The notes under the pieces were generated by a model. That model saw nothing but the letters and a program-made list of their open reading frames with translations. It was not told where the DNA came from and made no database searches. Below, one piece after another: positions 1 to 8,799 of a stretch of DNA of 64,000 nucleotides. Source of the stretch: Streptomyces phaeoluteigriseus (GTDB lineage Bacteria; Actinomycetota; Actinomycetes; Streptomycetales; Streptomycetaceae); NCBI RefSeq assembly GCF_001896135.2, contig NZ_MPOH02000017.1, positions 136,592 to 200,591 of the forward strand, written 5' to 3'. Position numbers and translations under genes: made by a program. Position 1 is the first letter of the stretch, and each line of letters starts with the position of its first letter.

Positions 1-566
1 TCGACCTTCTCCAGCAGCTCCCAGCCCTCGGCGTAGGCCTGCATCATGGCGTACTCGATGCCGTTGTGGACCATCTTCGCGAAGTGGCCGGCGCCGACCT
101 TGCCCGCGTGCACCGCGCCGAAGTCGCCCTCGGGCTTGAGCGCGTCGAAGACCGGCTGCACCTTGGCGACGTTCTCGGCGTCGCCGCCGTACATCAGCGC
201 GTAGCCGTTCTCCAGGCCCCAGACGCCGCCCGAGACGCCGCAGTCGACGAAGCCGATGCCCTTGGCCGCCAGCTCCTCGGCGTGCTTCTCGTCGTCCGTC
301 CAGCGGGAGTTGCCCCCGTCCACGACGACGTCGCCCGGCTCCAGCAGCTCGCCCAGCTCGTCGACGGTCGACTGGGTGGCGGCACCGGCCGGGACCATCA
401 CCCAGACGACCCGCGGGCCCTTGAGCTTGCCCACAAGCTCGGAGAGGCTGTGGACATCGGCGAGGTCCGGGTTGCGGTCGTATCCGACGACGGTGTGGCC
501 TGCGCGGCGGATCCGCTCACGCATGTTGCCGCCCATCTTGCCGAGGCCGACGAGACCGAGCTCCAT
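1..566 (-). CDS. gnd: 6-phosphogluconate dehydrogenase, C-terminus cut by window edge
   Basis: Oxidises and decarboxylates 6-phosphogluconate to ribulose 5-phosphate in the cytosolic pentose phosphate pathway. About 188 N-terminal residues are visible. The N-terminus has the Rossmann motif GLGKMGGNM, then MVPAG, a DGGNS segment and the CGVSGG motif of the substrate-binding region; HFAKMVHNG carries the family's catalytic lysine. The ATG at 566 begins directly before the NAD(P) fold (MELGLVGLG), so the start is secure. The rest of the gene lies left of the window. Its position next to dnaN matches the Streptomyces origin region as I recall it, where gnd sits between recF and dnaN. Confidence 0.93.
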   Translation of the reverse strand, partial: MELGLVGLGKMGGNMRERIRRAGHTVVGYDRNPDLADVHSLSELVGKLKGPRVVWVMVPAGAATQSTVDELGELLEPGDVVVDGGNSRWTDDEKHAEELAAKGIGFVDCGVSGGVWGLENGYALMYGGDAENVAKVQPVFDALKPEGDFGAVHAGKVGAGHFAKMVHNGIEYAMMQAYAEGWELLEKV

Positions 567-745
567 CAGTTGTTCCTTAGGTCGCTGTGTGGCGTGTGGG
601 GCACCTTCGTACCCATGTCCGAGCCTAAACCCGGGCCGTCACGCACACCTGTGGGCATACGCGCTCAGACGTACACCCCATCCGCCGCGCTCACCTGCGG
701 CTTCTGCCGCTTCACCCACAAGCCGGGAGGCGTTCCTCCACGGCC

Positions 746-754
746 TGTGGACAA
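746..754 (-). promoter_or_regulatory. Isolated consensus DnaA box between gnd and dnaN
   Basis: TGTGGACAA, the exact complement of TTGTCCACA, lies 11 bases beyond the dnaN stop codon and outside the main oriC cluster. DnaA binding is inferred from the sequence alone. Confidence 0.6.
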
Positions 755-764
755 GTGCGGGGGC

Positions 765-1894
765 TCAGCCGCTGAGGCGGACCGGCATGATCAGGTACTT
801 GTAGGCCTCGTCCGCCTCCGCGTCGACCGCCGGCCTGCCGCTGAGCAGCGCGGGCTTGGTGGACGTGGTGAAGGACAGCTGGGCCACCGGGGAGTCGATG
901 GCGCTGAGGCCGTCCAGCAGGAAGGTCGGGTTGAAGGCGATCGAGATGTCGTCGCCGTCGAGCTGGGCGTCGACCCTCTCCACAGCCTGTGCGTCGTCGC
1001 TGGAGCCGGCCTCCAGGATGAGCACGCCCTGTTCGAAGCTCAGCCGCACCGGCGTGTTGCGCTCGGCGACCAGGGCCACGCGCTTGACGGCCTCCACGAA
1101 GGGGGCGGTCTCGATCACGGCGATGGAGTTGAACTCCGTCGGGAACAGCGTGCGGTACTTGGGGAGGTCGCCCTCCAGCAGTCGGGTCGTGGTGCGCCGG
1201 CCGGCGCCCTCGAAGCCGATCAGGCCCTCGCCGGCGCCCGAGCCGGACAGCGCGATGGTGACGCTGTCCCCGCTCGTGAGTGCCTTGGCGGTGTCCAGGA
1301 GCGTCTTGGCGGGCACCAGAGCCACCGCCGAGGCCTCCGGGTTCTCCGGCTTCCACAGGAACTCGCGGACCGCGAAGCGGTAGCGGTCGGTGGAGGCCAG
1401 CGTCACGGTGTCGCCCTCGATCTCGATGCGCACACCGGTGAGGACGGGCAGGGTGTCGTCACGGCCGGCCGCGATGGCGACCTGGGCGGCGGCGGAGGCG
1501 AAGACCTCGCCGGGGACCGTGCCCGTCGCGTTCGGCATCTGGGGCAGCGACGGGTACTCCTCCACAGGCAGTGTGTGGAGGGTGAACCGCGAGGAGCCGC
1601 AGACCACCGTGGCCCGTACACCGTCTGTGGAGATCTCCACCGGGCGGTTCGGCAGGGCACGGCAGATGTCCGCGAGCAGACGGCCCGAGACGAGGACCGT
1701 GCCCTCCTCCTCGACCTCGGTCTCCACCGACACGCGTGCGGAGACCTCGTAGTCGAAGCTGGAGAGGCTGAGCGCTCCGTTCTCGGCCTTCAGCAGGAGG
1801 CGGCGAGGACAGGCGCCGGCGGACGGGCCGGGAGGCTGCGTGCCGCCCAGGCCACTGCCTCCGCGAGTACGTCGCGTTCCACCCGGATCTTCAC
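765..1894 (-). CDS. dnaN: DNA polymerase III beta sliding clamp (apparent frameshift near 1800)
   Basis: Forms the ring that tethers the replicative polymerase to DNA. The GTG start at 1894 follows AGGAGG and gives MKIRVERDVLAEAV, the usual N-terminus. The reading frame breaks after PAPVLA near residue 31 and resumes in another frame at LLLKAENGALSLSS; restoring one C on the plus strand near 1800 (GGAGGCGGCG to GGAGGCCGGCG) gives PAPVLAGLLLKAENG and an intact protein of about 376 residues. The remainder is full length and well conserved, ending YLIMPVRLSG. The clamp is essential, so a sequence error is far likelier than a real mutation. The gene reads away from oriC on the same strand as dnaA. 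Confidence 0.93.
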
Positions 1895-2764
1895 TCTTGC
1901 CGCCTCCTGCTGTTGCCGGCGCTTCTCGCCCTGCCTGGCTTTTCGTCGTCTGTCTCGGTGTCGTCGGCCCCTGTGAGGGGAAGGACCACCGGGGTCCAGT
2001 CTGACGCACCGCACTGACAGTAGGTGCCTCTCGGGTCAAGTCGTGACGAGGAGCAGTCGGGACCCGGACAGCGAGTTGTGCACAGCCCCTCCTTCGAACC
2101 GGACTTCTCGCTCTCTCTAGTTGGGAGTAGTAGTAGGGGCTGTGGATACCGTGGATAACCCAGTTTTCGCAGGTCAGAGCCGATATTTTATCCACCGGTC
2201 CTGGGGACGGAGGCGGTGGACAACTCGGGTCTTCTGTGGAGAACAGAAAGTTCTGCACACTCCATGCACAGGTAGAGGCGACTTCTCCCCAGGTGCGTCC
2301 CCAGGTTTCCCCGGCTTTCCCACAGCCCACTCCGGCAACTTCGTGTGACGCCTTTCACTCGACCCGGTGAGGAGGCGCGTCTGGTTGCCGAACAGTGGAC
2401 AGCCATGTGGAGAAGCCGCTGATCGCTGGGGACAACCGGCCGCAGCCTGTGGGTTACCGGTGGACAACTTCGTGCACAGCCTGTGGACGAAGAAACTGTC
2501 CACAGGCTGTGGAAAACTTTTGTCCACCAATCCACAGCCAGGTGACCTGCCCCGATTCTCTTTCACCCGTGGCGCCTGTGGACACGATCTGGACAACTTG
2601 GCAGTCCCCAGGTTGTGGACGGAAGAAAGTCGCCGAATCTGTGGAGAGTGGCCGTAACCCGGCGAGTATTCGAACAGCGGATGGCGGGGCGCCGACCTGT
2701 GGCACGGCGAAGGGCGCCCCGGGAGCAGTTCCCGGAACGCCCTCGACGGGTCCGTGCGGCTCGG
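1895..2764. other. oriC: Chromosomal replication origin oriC
   Basis: The 870-base spacer between dnaN and dnaA holds about 18 nine-base sequences within one mismatch of TTGTCCACA, TTATCCACA or their complements, in both orientations. Starts include 2076, 2141, 2150, 2188, 2215, 2235, 2406, 2427, 2459, 2470, 2482, 2496, 2508, 2520, 2577, 2588, 2614 and 2640. Many have the G or C at position three that is typical of Streptomyces boxes. They are densest from 2459 to 2622. A short AT-rich patch is at 2182–2191, the likeliest easily melted segment. DnaA should assemble here to start replication. No gene is visible in the spacer. Confidence 0.93.
2118..2136 (+). promoter_or_regulatory. Candidate DnaA-trio element
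   Basis: Three consecutive TAG triplets (2128–2136), with another TAG at 2118, are followed by a short G run and then two DnaA boxes from 2141. This spacing resembles the described DnaA-trio, in which repeated 3'-GAT-5' triplets beside a GC tract and DnaA boxes guide DnaA onto single-stranded DNA. The assignment rests only on this resemblance. Confidence 0.45.
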
Positions 2765-4711
2765 TCAGCCCGCCTTGATGCGGTTCGTCAGCTCGGTCAC
2801 CTGGTTGTAGATGGAGCGCCGCTCGGCCATCAGATTGCGGATCTTGCGGTCCGCGTGCATCACCGTCGTGTGGTCACGGCCACCGAACAGAGCGCCGATC
2901 TTCGGCAGCGAGAGGTCCGTCAGCTCACGGCACAGGTACATCGCGATCTGCCGGGCCGTCACCAGCGCGCGTCCGCGGGACGTGCCGCACAGGTCCTCGA
3001 CCGTGAGCCCGAAGTAGTCGGCGGTCGCGCCCATGATGGCCGTCGAGGTGATCTCGGGCGCCGAGTCGTCGCCGCCGGGCATCAGGTCCTTGAGGACGAT
3101 CTCGGTCAGCCCCAGGTCCACCGGCTGCCGGTTGAGCGACGCGAACGCCGTCACCCGGATCAGCGCGCCCTCCAGCTCGCGGATGTTGCGCGAGATGCGG
3201 GACGCGATGAACTCCAGCACCTCCGGAGGGGCGTTGAGTTGCTCCTGTACCGCCTTCTTGCGCAGGATCGCGATCCGCGTCTCCAGCTCGGGCGGCTGGA
3301 CGTCCGTGATCAGGCCCCACTCGAAACGGTTCCGCAGCCGGTCCTCCAGCGTCACCAGCTGCTTGGGCGGCCGGTCGCTGGACAGCACGATCTGCTTGTT
3401 GGCGTTGTGGAGCGTGTTGAAGGTGTGGAAAAACTCCTCCTGCGTCGACTCCTTGTCCGCCAGGAACTGGATGTCGTCGACGAGCAGGATGTCCATCTCG
3501 CGATACCGCTTGCGGAAGCTGTCGCCCTTGCCGTCACGGATGGAGTTGATGAACTCGTTGGTGAACTCCTCCGAGCTGACGTACCGCACCCGTGTGCCCG
3601 GATAGAGGCTGCGCGCGTAGTGCCCGATCGCGTGCAACAGGTGAGTCTTGCCGAGACCCGACTCCCCGTAGATGAACAAGGGGTTGTACGCCTTCGCGGG
3701 AGCCTCGGCGACGGCGACGGCGGCCGCGTGCGCGAAGCGGTTCGAGGCGCCGATGACGAACGTGTCGAAGAGGTACTTGGGGTTGAGCCGGGCGGTCGGC
3801 TCGCCGGGACCGCCCGTCGGCGCGGGCTTCGAGCCCAGCGGACCGGGCGCGCCCTGCTGTCCGTGGCCGGCCGGGCCGCGGTGCGGATGCCCGCCGCCCG
3901 CCGAGGGCTCGGGCATCTCACGCCGGGTGGGGTCGCGCTGGTCGTACTCGGGGCGCGACTGCTGGTACTCCGAGCGCTTCTGGTCGTAGGACGAGCGGTC
4001 GTAGGACGGCCGATCCATGGCCTGGGGCCGGTAGTCCTGCGAGGGCGGGCCGTAGGAGTCCTGGTCCTGGGACCCGTACCCGTCCTGGGACGGCGGGCCG
4101 TAGGAGTCCTGCCCGGACCCGCCGTACGAGTCCTGCGGCGGCGACGCGTACGGGTCGCGTTCGGGGAATCCGAGGCGCTGCTGCTGCCAGCCGTAGTCGT
4201 CCTGTCCCTGTCGGGGCCAGGCCCCGGGCTCGGGCCGCTGGTACTCCGACGGGTAGGCCGGCCGCGCGGTGGGCAGCTGGTCCTGGCGGGAACCCTGGTC
4301 ACCGCCGCCCTGGGACTGATCGGCGCGGTGCCGGCCGTAGCCCTGGTACGGGTTGTCGCGCGGACCGTCGTACTGGCCGGACGGACGCTCGGGTTCGTCG
4401 TAGCGCGACGGCCCCGACGAGGCGGGAGGTTCGCCCACGGAGTCGTCGACGGTGATCGCGATGCGGATCGGCCGACCGCACTCGCGGCTCAGCGTCTCAC
4501 TGACGATCGGGGCGAGGCGGCCTTCCAGTACGCCCTTCGCGAATTCGTTGGGCACGGCGAGCAGGGCGGTGTCCGCGACCAGGGCGAGCGGCTGGCAGCG
4601 TCTGATCCAGTGTTCGTCCTTCACCTCGACACCCTGGCCGCGGCCCTCACCGAGGAGCTGCTCCAGTACTCGTGGCCACACTGCGGCAAGATCGGCAGGT
4701 ACGTCAGCCAC
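2765..4711 (-). CDS. dnaA: Chromosomal replication initiator DnaA
   Basis: ATP-dependent initiator that binds the boxes of oriC and opens the duplex. The GTG at 4711 gives MADVPADLAAVWPRVLEQLL, the helical N-terminal domain I. A long disordered domain II follows, rich in Q, S, Y, G and D with repeated SYGPPSQD-like units, which makes Streptomyces DnaA (648 residues here) much longer than the roughly 450–470 of most bacteria. The AAA+ core starts at LNPKYLFDTFVIG, with Walker A GESGLGKTH near residue 350 and Walker B ILLVDDIQFL. Domain IV ends with the DNA-binding signature GRDHTTVMHA. Two DnaA boxes upstream suggest autoregulation. Confidence 0.97.
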   Translation of the reverse strand: MADVPADLAAVWPRVLEQLLGEGRGQGVEVKDEHWIRRCQPLALVADTALLAVPNEFAKGVLEGRLAPIVSETLSRECGRPIRIAITVDDSVGEPPASSGPSRYDEPERPSGQYDGPRDNPYQGYGRHRADQSQGGGDQGSRQDQLPTARPAYPSEYQRPEPGAWPRQGQDDYGWQQQRLGFPERDPYASPPQDSYGGSGQDSYGPPSQDGYGSQDQDSYGPPSQDYRPQAMDRPSYDRSSYDQKRSEYQQSRPEYDQRDPTRREMPEPSAGGGHPHRGPAGHGQQGAPGPLGSKPAPTGGPGEPTARLNPKYLFDTFVIGASNRFAHAAAVAVAEAPAKAYNPLFIYGESGLGKTHLLHAIGHYARSLYPGTRVRYVSSEEFTNEFINSIRDGKGDSFRKRYREMDILLVDDIQFLADKESTQEEFFHTFNTLHNANKQIVLSSDRPPKQLVTLEDRLRNRFEWGLITDVQPPELETRIAILRKKAVQEQLNAPPEVLEFIASRISRNIRELEGALIRVTAFASLNRQPVDLGLTEIVLKDLMPGGDDSAPEITSTAIMGATADYFGLTVEDLCGTSRGRALVTARQIAMYLCRELTDLSLPKIGALFGGRDHTTVMHADRKIRNLMAERRSIYNQVTELTNRIKAG

Positions 4712-4847
4712 AGGGCACGCTCTCTCGTGGGTCCCACGTTCGTGTGACGGTGGGACGGTGGGGGATTCGCATCGGGTGCGGGCAGGGACAAAGGAACGAA
4801 TCGGAGTTCAGCCACGGTAGTCAGGCCGACGGGTACGGTTCAAGTTG

Positions 4848-4868
4848 TTGTCCCCAGCCTGTGGACAG
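4848..4868. promoter_or_regulatory. Two DnaA boxes in the dnaA promoter region
   Basis: TTGTCCCCA (4848–4856, one mismatch) and, in the opposite orientation, TGTGGACAG (4860–4868) lie about 140 bases upstream of the dnaA start, in the 377-base divergent spacer shared with rpmH. Streptomyces dnaA is known to be repressed by its own product through such a pair. The rest of the spacer (4712–5088) shows no gene. Confidence 0.65.
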
Positions 4869-5088
4869 TGTCTCCCACGGCCGCCGGTTTGACCGGATGG
4901 CGTAGCCGCGCGTACCGTGACCAGGTCGAGTTGTCGATGGCTGCTGCCGCCTGCCTCCGATGGGCACAGATCGCGTCAGGTGATCGGGAAGCGGTGCACT
5001 CGGGCGTTGACCGCGAGCTACCTCGTGGGCGCACGGTGACAGCCAGGACGGCACCCCGCCACCACCGATTGATTTCTGGAGCCCCCGA

Positions 5089-5226
5089 GTGAGCAAGCGC
5101 ACCTTCCAGCCGAACAACCGTCGTCGCGCCAAGACCCACGGCTTCCGCCTGCGGATGCGCACCCGTGCCGGTCGCGCGATTCTCGCGAACCGCCGCAGCA
5201 AGGGTCGCGCGAACCTGTCCGCCTGA
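5089..5226 (+). CDS. rpmH: 50S ribosomal protein L34
   Basis: A 45-residue, extremely basic ribosomal protein, MSKRTFQPNNRRRAKTHGF, ending SKGRANLSA. It is too short for ordinary ORF calling but is unmistakable in sequence and place. The start is GTG at 5089, with TCTGGAG upstream serving as ribosome-binding site. It is divergent from dnaA and 21 bases before rnpA, the classic rpmH–rnpA pairing that couples a ribosomal protein with RNase P. Confidence 0.97.
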   Translation: MSKRTFQPNNRRRAKTHGFRLRMRTRAGRAILANRRSKGRANLSA

Positions 5227-5247
5227 GCCTGATCAGGTCATGACGTC

Positions 5248-5619
5248 GTGCTGCCTACCGAGCATCGGCTGAGGCGGCGCGAGGACTTCGCGACCGCGGT
5301 ACGACGGGGCCGTCGGGCCGGCCGTCCGACTCTCGTCGTCCATCTTCGAAGCGGTGCCACGGACCCGCACGCGCCTGGGGAGAGCGCTCCCCCGACGCGT
5401 GCGGGTTTCGTCGTGAGCAAGGCCGTGGGCGGAGCGGTCGTGCGCAACACAGTGAAGCGCAGACTGCGCCATCTGATGCGCGACCGAGTCGCCCTCCTTC
5501 CCCCCGGTAGCCTGGTAGTCGTACGGGCGCTGCCCGGTGCGGGCGACGCAGACCACGCACAGCTGGCCCAGGACCTCGATGCCGCCCTTCAACGGCTACT
5601 AGGAGGGGGCGCGCGATGA
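5248..5619 (+). CDS. rnpA: Ribonuclease P protein component
   Basis: Protein cofactor of the RNase P ribozyme, which trims tRNA 5' leaders. The 123-residue product starts MLPTEHRLRRREDF from a GTG and carries the family signature VVRNTVKRRLRHLMR near residues 63–77, in the RNR region that contacts precursor tRNA. Length is normal for the family. The stop codon overlaps the yidD start (ATGA, 5616–5619), so translation of the two genes is likely coupled. Confidence 0.96.
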   Translation: MLPTEHRLRRREDFATAVRRGRRAGRPTLVVHLRSGATDPHAPGESAPPTRAGFVVSKAVGGAVVRNTVKRRLRHLMRDRVALLPPGSLVVVRALPGAGDADHAQLAQDLDAALQRLLGGGAR

Positions 5620-5969
5620 AGTACCCGCTGCTGGCCTTGATCAAGCTCTACCAGTGGACGATCAGTCCGCTGCTCGGGCCGGTGTGCAAGTACTACCCGT
5701 CGTGTTCCCACTACGGCTTCACCGCCATCGACCGGCACGGTGCGGTCAAGGGAACGGCCCTCACGGCCTGGCGCATCCTGCGATGCAACCCCTGGTCGCT
5801 CGGCGGCGTGGACCATGTCCCGCCGCGCAAGCGCCCGCGGTGGCACGAGATGCTGCGCAACACATGGCGCGCACGCAAGGGCGGGCCCTCCGCCGCCGAA
5901 ACGGCCACCGAAGAGAACCCTTCTTCAAGCCCGGCCGCAGAGACACCGTCCCATGCCCAAGGAGCATGA
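5616..5969 (+). CDS. yidD: Membrane protein insertion efficiency factor YidD
   Basis: A 117-residue protein of the YidD family, thought to sit on the inner face of the membrane and assist YidC-dependent insertion. The conserved core is clear: an amphipathic N-terminus (LLALIKLYQWTISPLLG), CKYYPSCSHYG with the family cysteines, and RILRCNPWSLGGVDHVP. The C-terminal 35 residues are polar and low in complexity, a common extension in actinobacteria. It lies between rnpA (4-base overlap) and yidC (3-base gap), an operon order conserved across bacteria. Confidence 0.93.
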   Translation: MKYPLLALIKLYQWTISPLLGPVCKYYPSCSHYGFTAIDRHGAVKGTALTAWRILRCNPWSLGGVDHVPPRKRPRWHEMLRNTWRARKGGPSAAETATEENPSSSPAAETPSHAQGA

Positions 5970-5972
5970 TTA

Positions 5973-7235
5973 GTGGACACGATTGCCAGCCTCTTCAGTT
6001 TCATCACCACACCCGTCTCCTGGGTCATCGTCCAGTTCCACAAGGTGTACGGCGCCCTCTTCGGTGCTGACACCGGGTGGGCCTGGGGCCTGTCCATCGT
6101 GTCCCTGGTGATCCTGATCCGGATCTGCCTGATTCCGCTCTTCGTGAAGCAGATCAAGGCGACACGGGCGATGCAGACGCTGCAGCCCGAGATGAAGAAG
6201 ATCCAGGAGCGCTACAAGAACGACAAGCAGCGCCAGTCCGAAGAGATGATGAAGCTGTACAAGGAGACGGGTACCAACCCGCTCTCCTCGTGCCTTCCCA
6301 TCCTGGCGCAGTCCCCGTTCTTCTTCGCGCTGTACCACGTGCTCAACAGCATCGCCAACGGTGACACCATCGGTGTGATCAACGAGAGCCTGCTGCAGAG
6401 CGCGCAGAAGGCGCACATCTTCGGCGCCCCGCTGGCCGCGAAGTTCACCGACAGCGCCTCGGACGTCTCCGCGCTCGACGCCTCGCTGTCCACCGTCCGC
6501 ATCGTCACCGCGATCATGATCGTCATGATGTCGGCCTCGCAGTTCTTCACGCAGCGCCAGCTGATGACGAAGAACGTCGACACCACGGTGAAGACGCCGT
6601 TCATGCAGCAGCAGAAGATGCTGCTGTACGTCTTCCCGGTCATGTTCGCCGTCTTCGGCATCAACTTCCCGGTCGGTGTCCTCGTCTACTGGCTGACCAC
6701 CAACGTGTGGACCATGGGCCAGCAGATGTACGTCATCCGCAACAACCCGACCCCGGGTTCCAAGGCTCAGGCCGCTTACCTGGACCGCCTGTACAAGCAC
6801 GTCACGAACCACGGCAAGATCCGCGGCCGGGGCCAGAAGGCCATCGTCAAGGCGATCGTGGCCAAGGGCCGCGACCGCAACGACTACGAGCGCAAGTTCA
6901 TCAACGGTCTGAGCAAGGCGGGCCTGGCGGCCCAGCCCGACGGCACCGTGGCGAAGGGCGAGGCCCAGACCGCCACCCTGACCGAGGACGGCGAGGCCAC
7001 GGCCGCCGCGGCCCGGCGCCAGCAGCCCAAGCGCCAGAGCAAGTCCCAACGCCAGTCCGGTACCCCCAAGGCGGCCGGTGAGCCCACCTCGCTGACCAAG
7101 TCCGACGAGCCGCAGGACGCCAAGCCCGCCGGCGCAGCCAAGCCGAAGACCGGCTCCGGCGGTGGCCGCAGCAAGGCCCAGTCCGGGCAGCGCAAGGGCG
7201 GCCCGCAGCGCCCCAAGTCCCCGTCCAAGAAGTAA
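5973..7235 (+). CDS. yidC: Membrane protein insertase YidC/Oxa1 family
   Basis: Inserts and folds inner-membrane proteins with or without Sec. The 420-residue product starts with GTG at 5973 after AAGGAG. It has the actinobacterial form without the large periplasmic domain: an N-terminal membrane segment, FGADTGWAWGLSIVSLVILIR as the first conserved helix, a charged cytoplasmic hairpin (RAMQTLQPEMKKIQERYKND), and further hydrophobic helices up to about residue 250 (FPVGVLVYWLTTNVWTMGQQ). The last 150 residues form a basic, Lys/Gln/Gly-rich tail that probably contacts the ribosome. It is followed 15 bases later by jag, as in most Gram-positive bacteria. Confidence 0.96.
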   Translation: MDTIASLFSFITTPVSWVIVQFHKVYGALFGADTGWAWGLSIVSLVILIRICLIPLFVKQIKATRAMQTLQPEMKKIQERYKNDKQRQSEEMMKLYKETGTNPLSSCLPILAQSPFFFALYHVLNSIANGDTIGVINESLLQSAQKAHIFGAPLAAKFTDSASDVSALDASLSTVRIVTAIMIVMMSASQFFTQRQLMTKNVDTTVKTPFMQQQKMLLYVFPVMFAVFGINFPVGVLVYWLTTNVWTMGQQMYVIRNNPTPGSKAQAAYLDRLYKHVTNHGKIRGRGQKAIVKAIVAKGRDRNDYERKFINGLSKAGLAAQPDGTVAKGEAQTATLTEDGEATAAAARRQQPKRQSKSQRQSGTPKAAGEPTSLTKSDEPQDAKPAGAAKPKTGSGGGRSKAQSGQRKGGPQRPKSPSKK

Positions 7236-7250
7236 GAAGGAGCCCATCCC

Positions 7251-7763
7251 GTGACGGAAGGCACCACCTCCGCCGCCGCCGAGGGTGCAGACACCCTGAC
7301 CCGCCTGGAGCAGGAGGGCGAGATCGCGGCGGACTACCTCGAGGGCTTGCTGGACATCGCTGATCTCGACGGCGACATCGACATGGATGTCGAGGCCGAT
7401 CGTGCGTCGGTGTCGATCATCAGTGATGTGGCAGGACGCGACCTGTACAAGCTCGTCGGCCGGGACGGCGAGGTGTTGGAGGCGTTGCAGGAGCTGACGC
7501 GTCTGGCCGTGCACCGGGAGACCGGTGACCGTAGCCGACTGATGCTGGACATCGCGGGCTACCGGGCCAAGAAGCGCACCGAGCTCTCCGAGCTGGGCGC
7601 CAAGGCCGCGGCCGACGCGAGGAACAGCGGCGAACCGGTCAAGCTGAACCCGATGACGCCCTTCGAGCGCAAGGTCGTCCACGACGCGGTCAAGACAGCC
7701 GGTCTGCGCAGCGAGTCCGAGGGCGAGGAGCCGCAGCGCTTCGTCGTCGTGCTGCCCAACTGA
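7251..7763 (+). CDS. jag: Jag/KhpB-type KH–R3H RNA-binding protein
   Basis: A 170-residue cytosolic RNA-binding protein. After an acidic N-terminus comes a KH-like domain (about residues 45–105) with the loop VGRDGEVLEALQELTRL, then an R3H domain ending NPMTPFERKVVHDAVK. Relatives (KhpB, EloR) bind small RNAs and influence cell elongation and division. The gene starts with GTG after AAGGAG, 15 bases after yidC, and belongs to the same transcription unit. A strong hairpin follows its stop. Confidence 0.93.
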   Translation: MTEGTTSAAAEGADTLTRLEQEGEIAADYLEGLLDIADLDGDIDMDVEADRASVSIISDVAGRDLYKLVGRDGEVLEALQELTRLAVHRETGDRSRLMLDIAGYRAKKRTELSELGAKAAADARNSGEPVKLNPMTPFERKVVHDAVKTAGLRSESEGEEPQRFVVVLPN

Positions 7764-7781
7764 TTCAGCGCGTACGTATTC

Positions 7782-7812
7782 CCGGCCCCGTCTGTCGAGC
7801 AGGCGGGGCCGG
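7782..7812 (+). terminator. Intrinsic terminator-like hairpin after jag
   Basis: CCGGCCCCG (7782–7790) pairs perfectly with CGGGGCCGG (7804–7812) around a 13-base loop, 18 bases after the jag stop. There is no strong T-run, as is usual in Streptomyces. Confidence 0.7.
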
Positions 7813-7880
7813 TCTTGTCAGACCTGGTAGTTCTGGTGGCCGGCGCGAACGCGCCGAAGCGGTACGGAAGGACGGTCCCC

Positions 7881-8597
7881 GTGACGGAGGCAGCGGAGCT
7901 CCCCCCTGCGCCCGAGCAAGCACGCGAGGTATTCGGTGATCGCTTCGCGGATGCGGTCCGGTACGCCGAACTCCTGGCCGAGGCAGGTGTGCAGCGTGGG
8001 CTCATCGGCCCACGGGAAGTGCCCCGGCTGTGGGAGAGGCACATTCTGAACTGTGCGGTGCTCTCCGAAGCCGTGCCCGAGGACGTGACGGTGTGCGACG
8101 TCGGTTCCGGCGCCGGCCTGCCGGGCATCCCCCTGGCCCTGGTGCGGGAGGATCTGAAGATCACCCTGCTGGAGCCGCTTCTGCGGCGCACGAATTTCCT
8201 GACCGAGGTCGTCGAACTTCTCGGCCTCGACCATGTGACTGTCGTGCGCGGGCGGGCCGAGGAGGTCATGGGCAAGCTTCCACCGGTCCATGTCGTGACC
8301 GCACGGGCGGTCGCTCCCCTGGACCGCCTCGCCGCCTGGGGCATCCCGCTGCTCCGCCCCTACGGTGAGATGCTCGCGCTGAAGGGCGACACCGCCGAGG
8401 AGGAGCTGAAGAGTGCGGCCACCGCTCTGAGCAAGCTCGGCGCGGTGAGCACGTCGATCCTCCACGTCGGCGAGGGACTGGTGGATCCGCTCTCCACGGT
8501 CGTGCGGGTCGAGGTCGGGGAGAGCCCGGGTGGTGTGAGGTTCGCCGCCAAGCGTGCCAAGGCGGCCCGGACAGGGCGCACACGCCGTCGCCGCTGA
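7881..8597 (+). CDS. rsmG: 16S rRNA (guanine-N7)-methyltransferase RsmG (GidB)
   Basis: Methylates a guanine in the streptomycin-site region of 16S rRNA using S-adenosylmethionine. The 238-residue protein carries the SAM-binding motif DVGSGAGLPGIPLALV and the conserved upstream segment LWERHILNC. The GTG at 7881 is preferred over upstream in-frame codons because GGAAGGAC lies just before it and the reading MTEAAELPPAPEQA fits the family. The tail is basic (RTGRTRRRR). In Streptomyces, rsmG loss gives low-level streptomycin resistance and can raise antibiotic output. It directly precedes parA, as in many bacteria. Confidence 0.94.
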   Translation: MTEAAELPPAPEQAREVFGDRFADAVRYAELLAEAGVQRGLIGPREVPRLWERHILNCAVLSEAVPEDVTVCDVGSGAGLPGIPLALVREDLKITLLEPLLRRTNFLTEVVELLGLDHVTVVRGRAEEVMGKLPPVHVVTARAVAPLDRLAAWGIPLLRPYGEMLALKGDTAEEELKSAATALSKLGAVSTSILHVGEGLVDPLSTVVRVEVGESPGGVRFAAKRAKAARTGRTRRRR

Positions 8598-8690
8598 CCC
8601 GGCCTGAAGAACAGCGGTACTCCACACAAGCTGCCCAACCCATGCGTGACGGAGTGTCGCGGCGGTTCGGCCACTGGCGCTGTGCATCGT

Positions 8691-8704
8691 GTTTCACGTG
8701 AAAC
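8691..8704. other. parS: parS site (exact), rsmG–parA spacer
   Basis: Exact palindrome GTTTCACGTGAAAC, the ParB-binding centromere site of Streptomyces. It lies about 160 bases upstream of the chosen parA start. Confidence 0.95.
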
Positions 8705-8799
8705 GTCGCTCATTGCTGCACGGCATCATCAGCCGCGGTCGCGCCGCGGCCGAACCCCGTGACCGGAAGCCGCTCGGCTCACTCGTCAAGGGGACGGAG

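Noticed and set aside
66..1976. Long plus-strand open frame (636 codons) opposite gnd and dnaN
   Set aside because: Its translation is low in complexity and follows codon bias of the minus-strand genes; it is an antisense shadow typical of high-GC DNA.
2615..4747. Long plus-strand open frame (710 codons) over dnaA
   Set aside because: Antisense shadow of dnaA with Arg/Val/Leu-rich sequence and no domain.
5970..7682. Minus-strand open frame of 570 codons over yidC and jag
   Set aside because: Shadow; yidC and jag on the other strand are certain.
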